Below are positions 36,233 through 44,483 of a DNA stretch of 64,000 nt, in pieces. The DNA lies in NCBI RefSeq assembly GCF_003363155.1, contig NZ_QRBE01000016.1, positions 1-64,000 of the forward strand. The letters are read 5' to 3'. The position numbers were made by a program, and so were the translations under genes. The DNA comes from Dyella monticola. GTDB lineage: Bacteria; Pseudomonadota; Gammaproteobacteria; Xanthomonadales; Rhodanobacteraceae. Below the pieces are notes generated by a model, which was not told the DNA's origin, ran no database searches, and saw nothing but the letters and a program-made list of their open reading frames with translations. Within the stretch, counting starts at the first letter, position 1, and each line of letters starts with the position of its first letter.

Positions 36233-37558
36233 TCAATGCAGCCGGAATGCGCCAAAAAATTGCAGCAGCAAAAACGTATTTAACGCGAGCACGAAAACCG
36301 CCGAAGCGACCGTCGCCAACATCATCCATCTGCCGGTACGATAGGCGCCCATGACCTTTTCATCGGCCAGCAGTCGGATCAGCGCAATCATCGGAAAAGG
36401 CAGCGTGATGCTCAATACGACTTGACTCATCACCAGTGCGTCGGTGACGTTGAAGCCAAGCCAGACCACCACAAAGCTCGGCAGCATGGTGACCAGGCGA
36501 CGCAGCCATAGCGGAATCGTCGCCTTGATGAAACCCTGCATCACCAGTTGTCCGGCCATCGTGCCGACGGTCGAGCTGGATACGCCCGATGCAATCAGCG
36601 ACACCAGAAAGATGATCGCGGCCGCCGATCCAAGCAGGGGCGTGAGGGTGCGATAGGCGGTTTCGATGTGCGCCAGGTTCTGATGATTGGCGTGAAATGC
36701 ACCTGCGGCCATGAGCACCATGGCGAGATTGATCAAACCTGCAATGCCGAGTGCGACCGTCACCTCGATGTGCGAGAAGCGCAACACGTGCTTGCGTTCC
36801 CATTCGTTGGCAGGTGGAAAGCGGTGTTGAGTGAGCCCGGAGTGCAAAAACAATGCATGCGGCATCACGGTGGCGCCGATGATGCCCGCGGCAAGCACGC
36901 ATGCCTGCGAATCCTGCAGACGGGGGATCAGCAGTTGATGTGCGGCGCTGCCCCAGTTCACCGGTGCGATGAAAAGTTCCAGTAGATAGCAGACCCCGAC
37001 TACGCCAACCAGCGCGCCGATCATCAATTCCAGCTTTCGAAAGCCGTGGCGCTCAATGAGCAATAGTGCATAGGTGGCTATCGCCGTGACAACCATGCCG
37101 ATCCATAGCGGAAGATGAAAAATAAGGCTTAGCGCGATCGCACCGCCGAGGAATTCAGCCAGATCGGTCGCCATGGCGGCCACCTCGCTGATTCCCCACA
37201 TCAGCCATACCAGCGGTGCCGGGAAATGCTCCCGGCACAACTCCGCCAGGTTTTTGCCGGTAACGATGCCGAGCTTCGCCGATAGCGCCTGAAACAAGGC
37301 GGCGATGACATTCGCCACCACCACCACCCACAGCAATCCGTAGCCATAGCGTGCGCCCGCCTGAATGTTGATGGCGAAGTTGCCGGGGTCCATGTAGGCC
37401 ACAGAAACGACGATCGCAGGGCCAGCAAAAGGCAGCAACGCCGCAAGCCCCCGGCGCCGGCCGGCAAGCACCTCGCGCATTTCGCGCAGGGGCGTTTCGT
37501 CGGCGGAACGGAGATGGGGGTTGTGCCTGGCGTCCAAGGCGGCGGGTTTCCGTATCAA
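36233..37558 (-). CDS. Nramp-family divalent metal transporter (MntH-like)
   Basis: 441 residues with about 11 membrane helices. The metal-binding helix-1 motif DPGNFAINIQAG and the helix-6 motif MPHALFLHS are both present, as in Mn(II)/Fe(II) importers. It imports divalent metal with protons. The start at 37558 is a TTG without a clear ribosome-binding site; an ATG at 37480 is possible but would cut into the conserved N-terminus only slightly. No MntR or Fur site was recognised upstream. It converges with the copper ATPase gene, 52 bases apart. Confidence 0.88.
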   Translation of the reverse strand: MIRKPAALDARHNPHLRSADETPLREMREVLAGRRRGLAALLPFAGPAIVVSVAYMDPGNFAINIQAGARYGYGLLWVVVVANVIAALFQALSAKLGIVTGKNLAELCREHFPAPLVWLMWGISEVAAMATDLAEFLGGAIALSLIFHLPLWIGMVVTAIATYALLLIERHGFRKLELMIGALVGVVGVCYLLELFIAPVNWGSAAHQLLIPRLQDSQACVLAAGIIGATVMPHALFLHSGLTQHRFPPANEWERKHVLRFSHIEVTVALGIAGLINLAMVLMAAGAFHANHQNLAHIETAYRTLTPLLGSAAAIIFLVSLIASGVSSSTVGTMAGQLVMQGFIKATIPLWLRRLVTMLPSFVVVWLGFNVTDALVMSQVVLSITLPFPMIALIRLLADEKVMGAYRTGRWMMLATVASAVFVLALNTFLLLQFFGAFRLH

Positions 37559-38146
37559 TGAGCGGCATGAAGAATGCTAGGGAGCGTGGCGTGCAAGTCG
37601 CGCGTAGGGTATGGAGACCTTATGCTGGTTTGCGACGGCGGTTTCGTGATCGATCGTATGCGGGCATATGACCGTTTCCGCGACATGCTGTTGTCAGAGT
37701 CGCGTGCGCGTGGTGTGCGAAAGCGTGGACAAGTGCGTCTGCCTCACCGACGCAGCACTACCTGGCAATGGTGACCGCCTGTCGATGAGCTCGTTCATGT
37801 GCCGAAGACGGGCCTTTCGGCTGGGGCGGCTCATGCTTCCGCCATCTGGATGCGAGGGCTCGCCATGGAACATCCAAAAGGCAGCGTTATATCGGCAGGC
37901 ACCCCGCGCGCCATGGTTACGATGTATTGACGCTTTTGCAGTAGAGGCGCCGCGCTGCCTCGTTACCCCCTCCGACCCGGCGCGCGCTTCTACTGCATCC
38001 TTGCAAGCACACAAGCGTTTGTCTCCTGGAACCTTCGTGCAAGTCTTTTTCACTGTGTCCAGACCTTAGCTACAGATGAGCTTCGCCATGATCAGTCCGT
38101 ACGACACACAAGCGTGTCGTGCGCTGTATCGATCGGAGTTACGAAC
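37559..38146. other. Long intergenic stretch without a supported gene
   Basis: 588 bases between the divergent Nramp and KGG-protein genes. Open frames on both strands give Arg/Ser/Pro-rich peptides without ribosome-binding sites and read as shadows of non-coding GC-rich DNA. No terminator, repeat or RNA gene was recognised. The promoters of both flanking genes must lie here, but I cannot place them. Confidence 0.5.
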
Positions 38147-38542
38147 ATGGCAAATGCAAATATCGGTAGCAATCGCGGGGGGCAGGGCGGTGGCCGCGGA
38201 TTCGCGGGTATGGACGAATCGCGGCAACGCGAAATCGCCAGCCAGGGTGGGCGTGCGGCACATGAAAGCGGGCATGCGCACGAATTCACTTCGGAAGAGG
38301 CGCGTGAAGCTGGTCGTCGGGGCGGCGAAGCGGTAAGCCAGAATCGCGAACATATGTCCGCGATCGGCCAGAAGGGCGGCGAGGCGGTCAGCGAAAACCG
38401 CGAACACATGGCCGATATCGGTCGCAAGGGTGGCGAACATAGCCACGGCGGTGCGCGTTCGAGCGAGTCTCGCAGCGAGGCGCGTGGCGGCACCAGCGAG
38501 CAGCATGCCGACGCGGAAAGGCAAGGTCACAAGAACACGTGA
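38147..38542 (+). CDS. KGG-repeat (Con-10/YciG-like) general stress protein
   Basis: About 131 residues, very hydrophilic. Several copies of the KGG/RGG motif are present: EIASQGGRAAHESG, EAGRRGGEAVSQNREHMSAIGQKGGEAVSENREHMADIGRKGGEH. The repeat unit with NREHM occurs twice almost identically. Relatives (Con-10 of Neurospora, GsiB, YciG) are intrinsically disordered proteins induced by stress or drying. The ATG at 38147 follows CGGAGTTACGAAC. A strong terminator follows directly. Confidence 0.9.
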   Translation: MANANIGSNRGGQGGGRGFAGMDESRQREIASQGGRAAHESGHAHEFTSEEAREAGRRGGEAVSQNREHMSAIGQKGGEAVSENREHMADIGRKGGEHSHGGARSSESRSEARGGTSEQHADAERQGHKNT

Positions 38543-38556
38543 TAGGGAGAGGGTTG

Positions 38557-38588
38557 CTCCTTCCTTTGCACGCAAAGGAAGGAGTTTT
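38557..38588 (+). terminator. Rho-independent terminator after the KGG-protein gene
   Basis: CTCCTTCCTTT, GCACGC, AAAGGAAGGAG: a perfect 11-bp stem whose loop ends also pair (GC/GC), then TTTT. It begins 15 bases after the stop. The following 250 bases up to the alanine dehydrogenase stop hold no gene. Confidence 0.8.
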
Positions 38589-38846
38589 CGCCGAAGGTTA
38601 TCGCTCGTTGTCCTGGTCTGCGCCGGGGCGACGAGCGGCCATTGCTCGGCTGGGAAACGGTCAGGCCAATGCCAGCATCATGAAAATGCTATGGGGTCTT
38701 CTAGTAATCGTCGAACGGCGGACACGGCATGCACCCGTGGTGCTGATAGAACACGCGTGCGGGAATGAAGTAATCCCACGAGCCGGTCTCCAACGCCAAA
38801 TTTTGCGTTCCCCCTCCCCGCGGGGAGAGGGAACCTGACCCAAGAT

Positions 38847-39965
38847 TTACATGCCAAGCACGCTTTCTGCCGAGACGTAAGGCAGATTGTGCGCCTGCGC
38901 TACGGGCTCGCATGTGACCTTGCCTTCGATCACATTGAGACCGTTACGCAGATGCACGTCCTGCTGCAGCGCTTTCTTCCAACCGCTGTTGGCAAGCGCG
39001 AGCGTAAACGGCAGCGTTACGCTATTGAGCGCGAACGTGGACGTGCGGGCCACCGCGCCCGGCATGTTGGCCACGCAGTAGTGCACCACGCCATCGACGA
39101 CGTAGGTGGGATCGGAATGCGTGGTGGCGTGCGAGGTTTCCACGCAGCCGCCCTGGTCGATGGCCACGTCGACGATGACCGAACCGGGCTTCATCGTACG
39201 CACCATGTCGTGCGTCACCAGCTTGGGCGCCGCAGCGCCGGGCACCAGCACGGTGCCGATCAGCAGATCGGCGTGACGCACCAACTCTTCAATCGCCGAG
39301 CGGGTGGAGAACACGGTGGAGATGGACGTGCCAAATTGCGTAGCCAGACGCTTGAGCGCTTCGGCCGAGCGATCCACCACGGTCACTTTCGCGCCCATGC
39401 CCACGGCGATGGTGGCCGCATGCGTGCCGGAAACGCCGCCGCCGAGGATCACGACTTCCGCCGCAGGTACACCGGGCACGCCACCCAGCAATATGCCGCG
39501 TCCACCCTGGGCCTTCTCCAGCGAGTGCGCGCCCACCTGCGGCGCCAGGCGGCCGGCAACTTCCGACATCGGCGTCAGCAGTGGTAGCGAGCCGTTGGTG
39601 GCGGTGACGGTTTCATAAGCGATGCAGACCGCACCGGAGGCGATCAGGTCGTGGGTCTGCTCCGCGTCGGGTGCCAGGTGCAGGTAGGTGAAAAGAATCT
39701 GGCCCTTGCGCAGCTTCTTGCGCTCCACCGCCAGAGGCTCTTTCACTTTCACGATCATTTCCGCTTCCGCGAAGATCTGATCGGCACTTTCCACGATGGT
39801 GGCGCCAGCAGCCACGTAGTCGGCATCGGACAAGCCAGCGCCTACGCCGGCGTCCTTCTGGACCATCACCTGATGGCCGTGGTGTACCAGCTCCTGCACG
39901 GACGATGGGACGAGGCCCACGCGATATTCATGATTTTTGATCTCTTTCGGTACACCGATACGCAT
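38847..39965 (-). CDS. ald: Alanine dehydrogenase
   Basis: 372 residues, the standard length. It converts L-alanine to pyruvate and ammonia with NAD+ in the cytoplasm. Signatures: the N-terminal MRIGVPKEIKNHEYRVGLVP, the catalytic region KVKEPLAVERKKLRKGQILFTYLHLA (with Lys and His), the Rossmann motif VILGGGVSGTHAA and VVDRSAEAL for NAD specificity, and a C-terminal NMPGAVARTSTFAL. It is divergent from an Lrp/AsnC regulator gene 166 bases away, with a 19-bp dyad between them, which suggests alanine-responsive control. Confidence 0.95.
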   Translation of the reverse strand: MRIGVPKEIKNHEYRVGLVPSSVQELVHHGHQVMVQKDAGVGAGLSDADYVAAGATIVESADQIFAEAEMIVKVKEPLAVERKKLRKGQILFTYLHLAPDAEQTHDLIASGAVCIAYETVTATNGSLPLLTPMSEVAGRLAPQVGAHSLEKAQGGRGILLGGVPGVPAAEVVILGGGVSGTHAATIAVGMGAKVTVVDRSAEALKRLATQFGTSISTVFSTRSAIEELVRHADLLIGTVLVPGAAAPKLVTHDMVRTMKPGSVIVDVAIDQGGCVETSHATTHSDPTYVVDGVVHYCVANMPGAVARTSTFALNSVTLPFTLALANSGWKKALQQDVHLRNGLNVIEGKVTCEPVAQAHNLPYVSAESVLGM

Positions 39966-40090
39966 GGTTGGCTCTCTCGCACAGAGGGTAGGGAAGGTAG
40001 GCGCCGCGAGCTTCCTTGTATGGCGCGGCGCGCAGTATGATCGAGGTCCTGTGCAATTTCTCGCTGATTACGGCGCCTGGTCTGGCATTT

Positions 40091-40109
40091 TTTCGCATCT
40101 GATGCGAAA
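40091..40109. promoter_or_regulatory. 19-bp dyad between ald and the Lrp-type gene
   Basis: TTTCGCATC, T, GATGCGAAA: nine-base perfect inverted repeat with a one-base centre. It lies 22 bases before the regulator start and 125 before ald. Lrp/AsnC regulators of ald bind such dyads between divergent genes, so this is a candidate operator. Confidence 0.6.
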
Positions 40110-40131
40110 TAACCTGTAAAGCATAGAATTT

Positions 40132-40605
40132 ATGACGAACCCTTATCCACCCCTGGACGACCGGGACCGCGCCATCCTGCGGCTACTGCAGGAAGACGGG
40201 CGGCTGGCCAATGCCGAACTAGCTTTGCGGATCAATCTTTCTCCATCCGCCTGCCTGAGGCGCGTGAAGTTGCTGGAGGAGCGCGGGTTGATTTCCCGCT
40301 ACGTCATGCTGCTGGACGAAAAGCGGGCAGGCTTGTCAGGCACCGCCTTCGTATTGGTCACTCTCGATCAGCAGGGGCGCGCCGCGCTCGATGCATTCGA
40401 AGAAGCGATCCAGAAACATCCGGAAGTCACCGAATGCTGCCTGCTCGCCGGCGCGGCCGATTACATGGTGCGGGTGGCGTATGCCGATTCGGCAGACTTC
40501 GAGCGCATCCATACGGAGATCCTCACGCAGCTGCCGGGTGTGGTGCGTGTGCAATCGACGCTGGCGTTGCGCACCGTCAAACGCACCACGGCGTTGCCGG
40601 TGTAG
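40132..40605 (+). CDS. Lrp/AsnC-family transcriptional regulator
   Basis: 157 residues. The N-terminal helix-turn-helix reads LDDRDRAILRLLQEDGRLANAELALRINLSPSACLRRVKLLEERG; the C-terminal RAM effector domain includes VTECCLLAGAADYMVRVAYADSADFERIH. Because the alanine dehydrogenase gene is divergent to it, the likely role is to activate ald in response to alanine, as AldR/BkdR-type regulators do; this is inference from context. No strong ribosome-binding site is visible before the ATG. Confidence 0.9.
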   Translation: MTNPYPPLDDRDRAILRLLQEDGRLANAELALRINLSPSACLRRVKLLEERGLISRYVMLLDEKRAGLSGTAFVLVTLDQQGRAALDAFEEAIQKHPEVTECCLLAGAADYMVRVAYADSADFERIHTEILTQLPGVVRVQSTLALRTVKRTTALPV

Positions 40606-40616
40606 CCAAATCTGCT

Positions 40617-40643
40617 CCCGCCCCTACGTGCAGTAGGGGCGGG
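40617..40643 (+). terminator. Stem-loop after the Lrp-type gene
   Basis: CCCGCCCCTAC, GTGCA, GTAGGGGCGGG: a perfect 11-bp stem 12 bases after the stop, followed only by TT, so a strong hairpin with a poor T-tract. Confidence 0.6.
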
Positions 40644-40934
40644 TTGGGGTGAGGTGAAGCCATCTCGCGTTGAATTCAAACTTCGCCGCAAACACGTGCA
40701 ACCCCACCCCAGTCCTTCCCTGCAAGCGGAGGAGGGAGCGGCATTACGCGTTGCTGGGGGTACCCCGCAAAGGCGGAGATAGGTCGGTTTGCGCAAACCT
40801 TCTCACAGCGCCATGACGGCTTGCATCAGCGGCGCAAGCGCACGCCAGGTCTGCTTAGCTTAAGCGCGCGACAAAAGCCGCTTACGTCGATGCTTCGCGT
40901 TCCGCACGCCGCTCATCCGTCGCGACCGGCCATG

Positions 40935-41190
40935 CGCAGTAGAACGCATGGGAGATGTCTTTTTTGTGTGGCTTTCGCGTGAAGAGATAACGCTGGACGG
41001 CGATATCCATGTCGGTGAACGTGTTGTGAAGTTGCAGTCGCCTGTGTTGTTTTCGCATACGGTGCAATAGAGTTCGTGTTTGGCAAGAATGCGATCCACG
41101 CTTCTTTTACGCACTTTTTCGCCTTGAGCGAAGTCGCAGTGATCACTTCGCTGGCGTTCGCCAAGGTTGCGAAACTCCTCACCAATCCCG
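40935..41190 (-). pseudogene. Decayed N-terminal fragment of a formate dehydrogenase alpha subunit
   Basis: Three minus-strand frames together encode a recognisable piece of the iron-sulfur N-terminus of NAD-linked formate dehydrogenase alpha subunits. One frame gives SEVITATSLKAKK, the next gives RSVDRILAKHELYCTVCENNTGDCN (Cys spacing kept), and the third continues LHNTFTDMDIAVQRYLFTRKPHKKDISHAFY. The last switch is explained by loss of one C after GACTGCAAC near 41030. The match stops after SHAFY, before the next Cys cluster. Neither end of the gene is present, and no fdh partner genes are nearby, so this is a relic. Naming is from memory of the family consensus. Confidence 0.65.
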
Positions 41191-41752
41191 CAGGTTTGCA
41201 GTGGCCCTGATGTCTTCAAGCAACAAACAGAGGAACATTAATGCTCAGGCGAACAAACGCACCCATCGAACGTTCCCCGGGTTGAAGAGTGCGTTCAAAG
41301 CCATCAATTAGAACGGTACAAGCGTCGTCGCGCATGCAATGACCTGGCACGTAAAGAACGCAAAGCGCCTGCCCGTTACAGGTGCTGCTTTCTTTTTTCC
41401 ATCGTGCTCGTGCGCGCGGCGGTTAGCGAAGGTGACGCACGAGTGAACCTTTTTTCACATGCATAAGCGGCCCACACCTTGCAGGATTGGGTATCGGGGC
41501 TTTCGCGAAGCTTGCTTGAAGTTCACAATGAAACGTAACAGCTATGTGCAGCTGCGGTCATGGATCGGCATGAATTTGGCGCGTAACGCGCCATAAGTCC
41601 ACGAAATCAGGGTTTTCCCCGTGAATTTTCATCTAATTTTTACAAACTTGAACAGCTCGCCTCGTTGCCCTATGCCGCGCATCGCATGGCATTCATCACT
41701 CAGGCTCTTGTTGCCTCTGTTGCAGCACTGATGGCGAGCAGAGGTACGCTTT
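41191..41752. other. Intergenic stretch upstream of the hybrid kinase
   Basis: It holds a T-tailed terminator (41364-41398), a perfect hairpin TGGCGCG-TAA-CGCGCCA at 41577-41593, and AT-rich sequence just before the kinase gene. A 33-codon open frame at 41210-41311 precedes the terminator but has no strong ribosome-binding site. No RNA family was recognised. Confidence 0.4.
41364..41398 (+). terminator. Rho-independent terminator with no recognised gene upstream
   Basis: AGCGCCTG, CCCGTTA, CAGGTGCT: an 8-bp stem with one G-T pair, followed by GCTTTCTTTTTT. On the plus strand no confident gene precedes it for 750 bases, so it may end a small RNA or a very short gene. Confidence 0.65.
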
Positions 41753-43654
41753 ATGGTCGAATCGATGGCTGACTGCGCGATTTTCATGCTGGATGCAAAA
41801 GGTCGCGTAGCAAATTGGAACCAGGGCGCCGAGCGCATCACGGGTTATCAGGCTCGCGACGTCATCGGGCGTCATGCCGAGTATTTGTATGCGCAGGACG
41901 TTCGCGACGATGGTTTGCCAAGAAGCTGCCTGCATATAGCACTGGCCGACGGTCATTACGAGGGCGAGTGCTGGTGGATTCGGAAAAACGGCCAGCGCTT
42001 TCTGGCGCAGCTGCGTATTGATCCCGTCCGGGATGAACAAGGCCAATTGAGCGGTTTTGTGGAGCTTGTCCGTGACCTGAAGGAGCGCGAGCAAGCGGAG
42101 GATGCGTTGCGCCGCAGCCAGGAGCAATTCCGGCTGCTGGTGCAGAGCGTGACCGATTACGCGATCTTCATGCTGGACCGACACGGGCGCGTTGCAAGCT
42201 GGAATTACGGTGCCGAACGCATCAAGGGCTACCGCCCGAGTGAAATCATCGGCAAGCATTTTTCGGTGTTTTATACGCAAGTGGATCGCGAAAAGGGCGA
42301 GCCGCACAAGAATCTGTCGCTTGCGACAACCGAAGGCCGCGTGGAGAGCGAAGGCTGGCGTGTGCGCAAGGATGGTTCGCGCTTCTGGGCGCATGTGGTG
42401 ATCGATCGTATCCTGGATGATCATGGTGAACTCATTGGCTTCGCCAAGATCACGCGTGACGTGACCGAGCAGCGCGAAGCGGCCGCGGAGCTGGATCGTG
42501 CGCGCGAAGCGCTGTTTCAATCGCAGAAGACCGAGGCCATCGGCAAACTCACCGGCGGTGTGGCGCACGACTTCAACAACCTGCTGATGGTGATCCAAAG
42601 TTGCCTTGACATGGTGGAGCTGAAACTTCCGCACGAATCGCAGCTGCGCAGGCTGGTGCAGAACGCGCAGTCGGCCGTACAGCGCGGCGCTGCACTCACG
42701 CAGCGCATGCTGGCGTTTGCGCGCAAGCAGGAGTTGCGTGTGGCGCCGGTCGACGTCGTTTCGCTGGTGGCGAACATGACGGACCTGTTGCGTCGCTCGC
42801 TCGGCCCGCTGATCACTATCAGCACGCTTTTTCCGGCGGCGCTCAATGCGGTGAAAACCGATGCGAACCAGCTCGAACTGGCCCTGATGAACCTCGTCGT
42901 GAACGCGCGCGACGCCATGCGCGAAGGCGGCAATCTCACCATCGCCGCACGCAACGTCACCATTGACGCCTCGCACTCCACGCGGCTCTCGCCGGGCGAA
43001 TACGTATGCCTTTCGGTCACCGACGAAGGTGATGGCATGGACGACGAAACGCTTGCAAAGGCCACCGAACCCTTCTTCACCACCAAGGGCGTGGGCAAGG
43101 GAACCGGCTTGGGACTGTCGATGGTGCACGGCCTTGCCGAGCAATCGGGCGGCCGCCTGGTCATCAAGAGCAGCAAAGGGTTTGGCACGCGGGTGGAAAT
43201 GTGGCTGCCGAGCGTTCAAGCGGACGCCATGAGCCTGTTGCAGGACAGCGAAATACCGCCCTCCGTCCATCCGCTGCATCCATCCGCAAGCCTGCATATC
43301 GTGGTCGTGGATGATGATCCGCTCGTTCTCAACGCGACCGGCGCAGTGCTGCAGGATCTAGGGCATCGGGTGATCGAGGCAGCATCCGCCGAAGAGGCGC
43401 TGCACGCGCTGGAGAACCATACGGGTGTGGATATGCTGATCACCGACCATGCCATGCCGGGCATGACCGGCGCTCAGCTCGTCGGGGAGGTCAACATACG
43501 TTGGCCCGCACTGCCGGTGGTCCTGGCGACCGGTTACGCTGAAATTCCTACGGATCTGAGCGATGGCGCCACGCGCCTAACAAAACCTTACGATCGCGCG
43601 GGTCTGGCCCTTGCGATTAATAAGGCGATGGAAGACCGGCGGGTACAGGTATAA
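41753..43654 (+). CDS. Soluble PAS-PAS hybrid histidine kinase with receiver domain
   Basis: 633 residues without membrane segments. Two PAS domains (about 1-115 and 125-240; both carry an AIFMLD...G.V..WN..AERI.GY pattern) precede the dimerisation helix with the H-box GKLTGGVAHDFNNLL (His near 271). The ATPase domain has N-box LMNLVVNARDAM, DEGDGMDDETL, and TKGVGKGTGLGLSMV. A C-terminal receiver domain has DDD, the phospho-acceptor ITDHAMPGM (Asp near 563) and the KPYD lysine. It probably senses a cytoplasmic signal such as redox or light and passes phosphate to its own receiver. No response-regulator gene adjoins it. AGAGG precedes the ATG. Confidence 0.92.
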   Translation: MVESMADCAIFMLDAKGRVANWNQGAERITGYQARDVIGRHAEYLYAQDVRDDGLPRSCLHIALADGHYEGECWWIRKNGQRFLAQLRIDPVRDEQGQLSGFVELVRDLKEREQAEDALRRSQEQFRLLVQSVTDYAIFMLDRHGRVASWNYGAERIKGYRPSEIIGKHFSVFYTQVDREKGEPHKNLSLATTEGRVESEGWRVRKDGSRFWAHVVIDRILDDHGELIGFAKITRDVTEQREAAAELDRAREALFQSQKTEAIGKLTGGVAHDFNNLLMVIQSCLDMVELKLPHESQLRRLVQNAQSAVQRGAALTQRMLAFARKQELRVAPVDVVSLVANMTDLLRRSLGPLITISTLFPAALNAVKTDANQLELALMNLVVNARDAMREGGNLTIAARNVTIDASHSTRLSPGEYVCLSVTDEGDGMDDETLAKATEPFFTTKGVGKGTGLGLSMVHGLAEQSGGRLVIKSSKGFGTRVEMWLPSVQADAMSLLQDSEIPPSVHPLHPSASLHIVVVDDDPLVLNATGAVLQDLGHRVIEAASAEEALHALENHTGVDMLITDHAMPGMTGAQLVGEVNIRWPALPVVLATGYAEIPTDLSDGATRLTKPYDRAGLALAINKAMEDRRVQV

Positions 43655-43797
43655 AGCCCGCCTGAGCGCGATGTTCGCCCAGTGTCATGAATTGCGATCG
43701 GCCACATTACGAGCGGCTAACGCTGCCTAGTGCACATTGACAGTCCGGGCAGCGCAAGGCTGCTGCGGGCAACCGTCTGCGTGGTGGAGGCCGATTC

Positions 43798-44073
43798 ATG
43801 AATACCCCTCGCTCGCTCACCCCTGAATCAAGAATTCCGGGATCCATTCATTCACTGTGGCACATCAGTACGTGGTCAGATTACTTCACTCGCATGGTTA
43901 ATCCAGCGAAGCTACGTGCGCGCGAAGCACCCGTGCACATGACGCGCCGCCAGGAGCTGCTCGCCGCGCAAGATCAAAAGCGCCGTGAACAACGCGCGCA
44001 CGTGCTTGAACTGCTGCGTGAGGTCAAAGAGAAAAACCAGCACGTTCAGCACGTAACCAAACTCAACGTCTGA
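43798..44073 (+). CDS. Small hypothetical protein
   Basis: 91 residues. GTGGAGG lies 8 bases before the ATG, a strong ribosome-binding site. The N-terminal half is unremarkable; the C-terminal half is a basic, charged helix (MTRRQELLAAQDQKRREQRAHVLELLREVKEKNQ). No motif recognised, no signal peptide or membrane segment. Confidence 0.6.
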   Translation: MNTPRSLTPESRIPGSIHSLWHISTWSDYFTRMVNPAKLRAREAPVHMTRRQELLAAQDQKRREQRAHVLELLREVKEKNQHVQHVTKLNV

Positions 44074-44168
44074 CTGTCATTGGGCTGTGCCCGCGATGAC
44101 GGGCCGGCCACATCCGCTTTACAGCGATGCGCCCAAGCTGGCCGCGTCACGTTAGAGTGGATCACGCT

Positions 44169-44477
44169 ATGGGACGCAGAGCCGACCGTGTCTATACCGG
44201 CACCAGCGACATTGCCATGCTGGAAAAGTGGGTGGACGAATTGGCAGTAAATGCCGCGGTGCGCATCGTCAAGCACGATGGCGCGACGGTGGAGGGCGTG
44301 GTTAGCGTCACACCGACGGTGCAAGTTTTTCTCGATCCGAATGATCAAGAAGGTATGAATGGTGTTGTACGCCTGATCGACAGCAACCGCCCGGACTGGG
44401 GCGGGATGGTGTGGTTGGGCGATATTCGCAATGTCCAGCATCTTGATTCGGTGCGAACGGGGTCGAGCAGGGCGTAA
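44169..44477 (+). CDS. DUF3247 family protein
   Basis: About 102 residues. The sequence MGRRADRVYTGTSDIAMLEKWV, then VRIVKHDGATVEGVVSVTPTVQVFLDPNDQEGMNGVVRL, matches the DUF3247 family, which I know mainly from Xanthomonadales. The central part resembles a small Sm-like beta-barrel. Function unknown, cytoplasmic. The ATG at 44169 begins the conserved part; an ATG 42 bases upstream is less likely. It converges with the GAF-GGDEF-EAL gene with a gap of six bases. Confidence 0.8.
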   Translation: MGRRADRVYTGTSDIAMLEKWVDELAVNAAVRIVKHDGATVEGVVSVTPTVQVFLDPNDQEGMNGVVRLIDSNRPDWGGMVWLGDIRNVQHLDSVRTGSSRA

Positions 44478-44483
44478 CGCTGT

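Noticed and set aside
37668-38069. Open frames on both strands in the Nramp/KGG intergenic region
   Set aside because: Arg/Pro-rich shadow-type peptides without start signals or motifs.
38092-38575. Minus-strand frames opposite the KGG-protein gene
   Set aside because: Shadows of a repetitive GC-rich coding sequence; the KGG gene on the plus strand has the motifs.
41340-41365. Sigma-54 promoter (TGGCACG...)
   Set aside because: The -12 GC element is absent at the required spacing.
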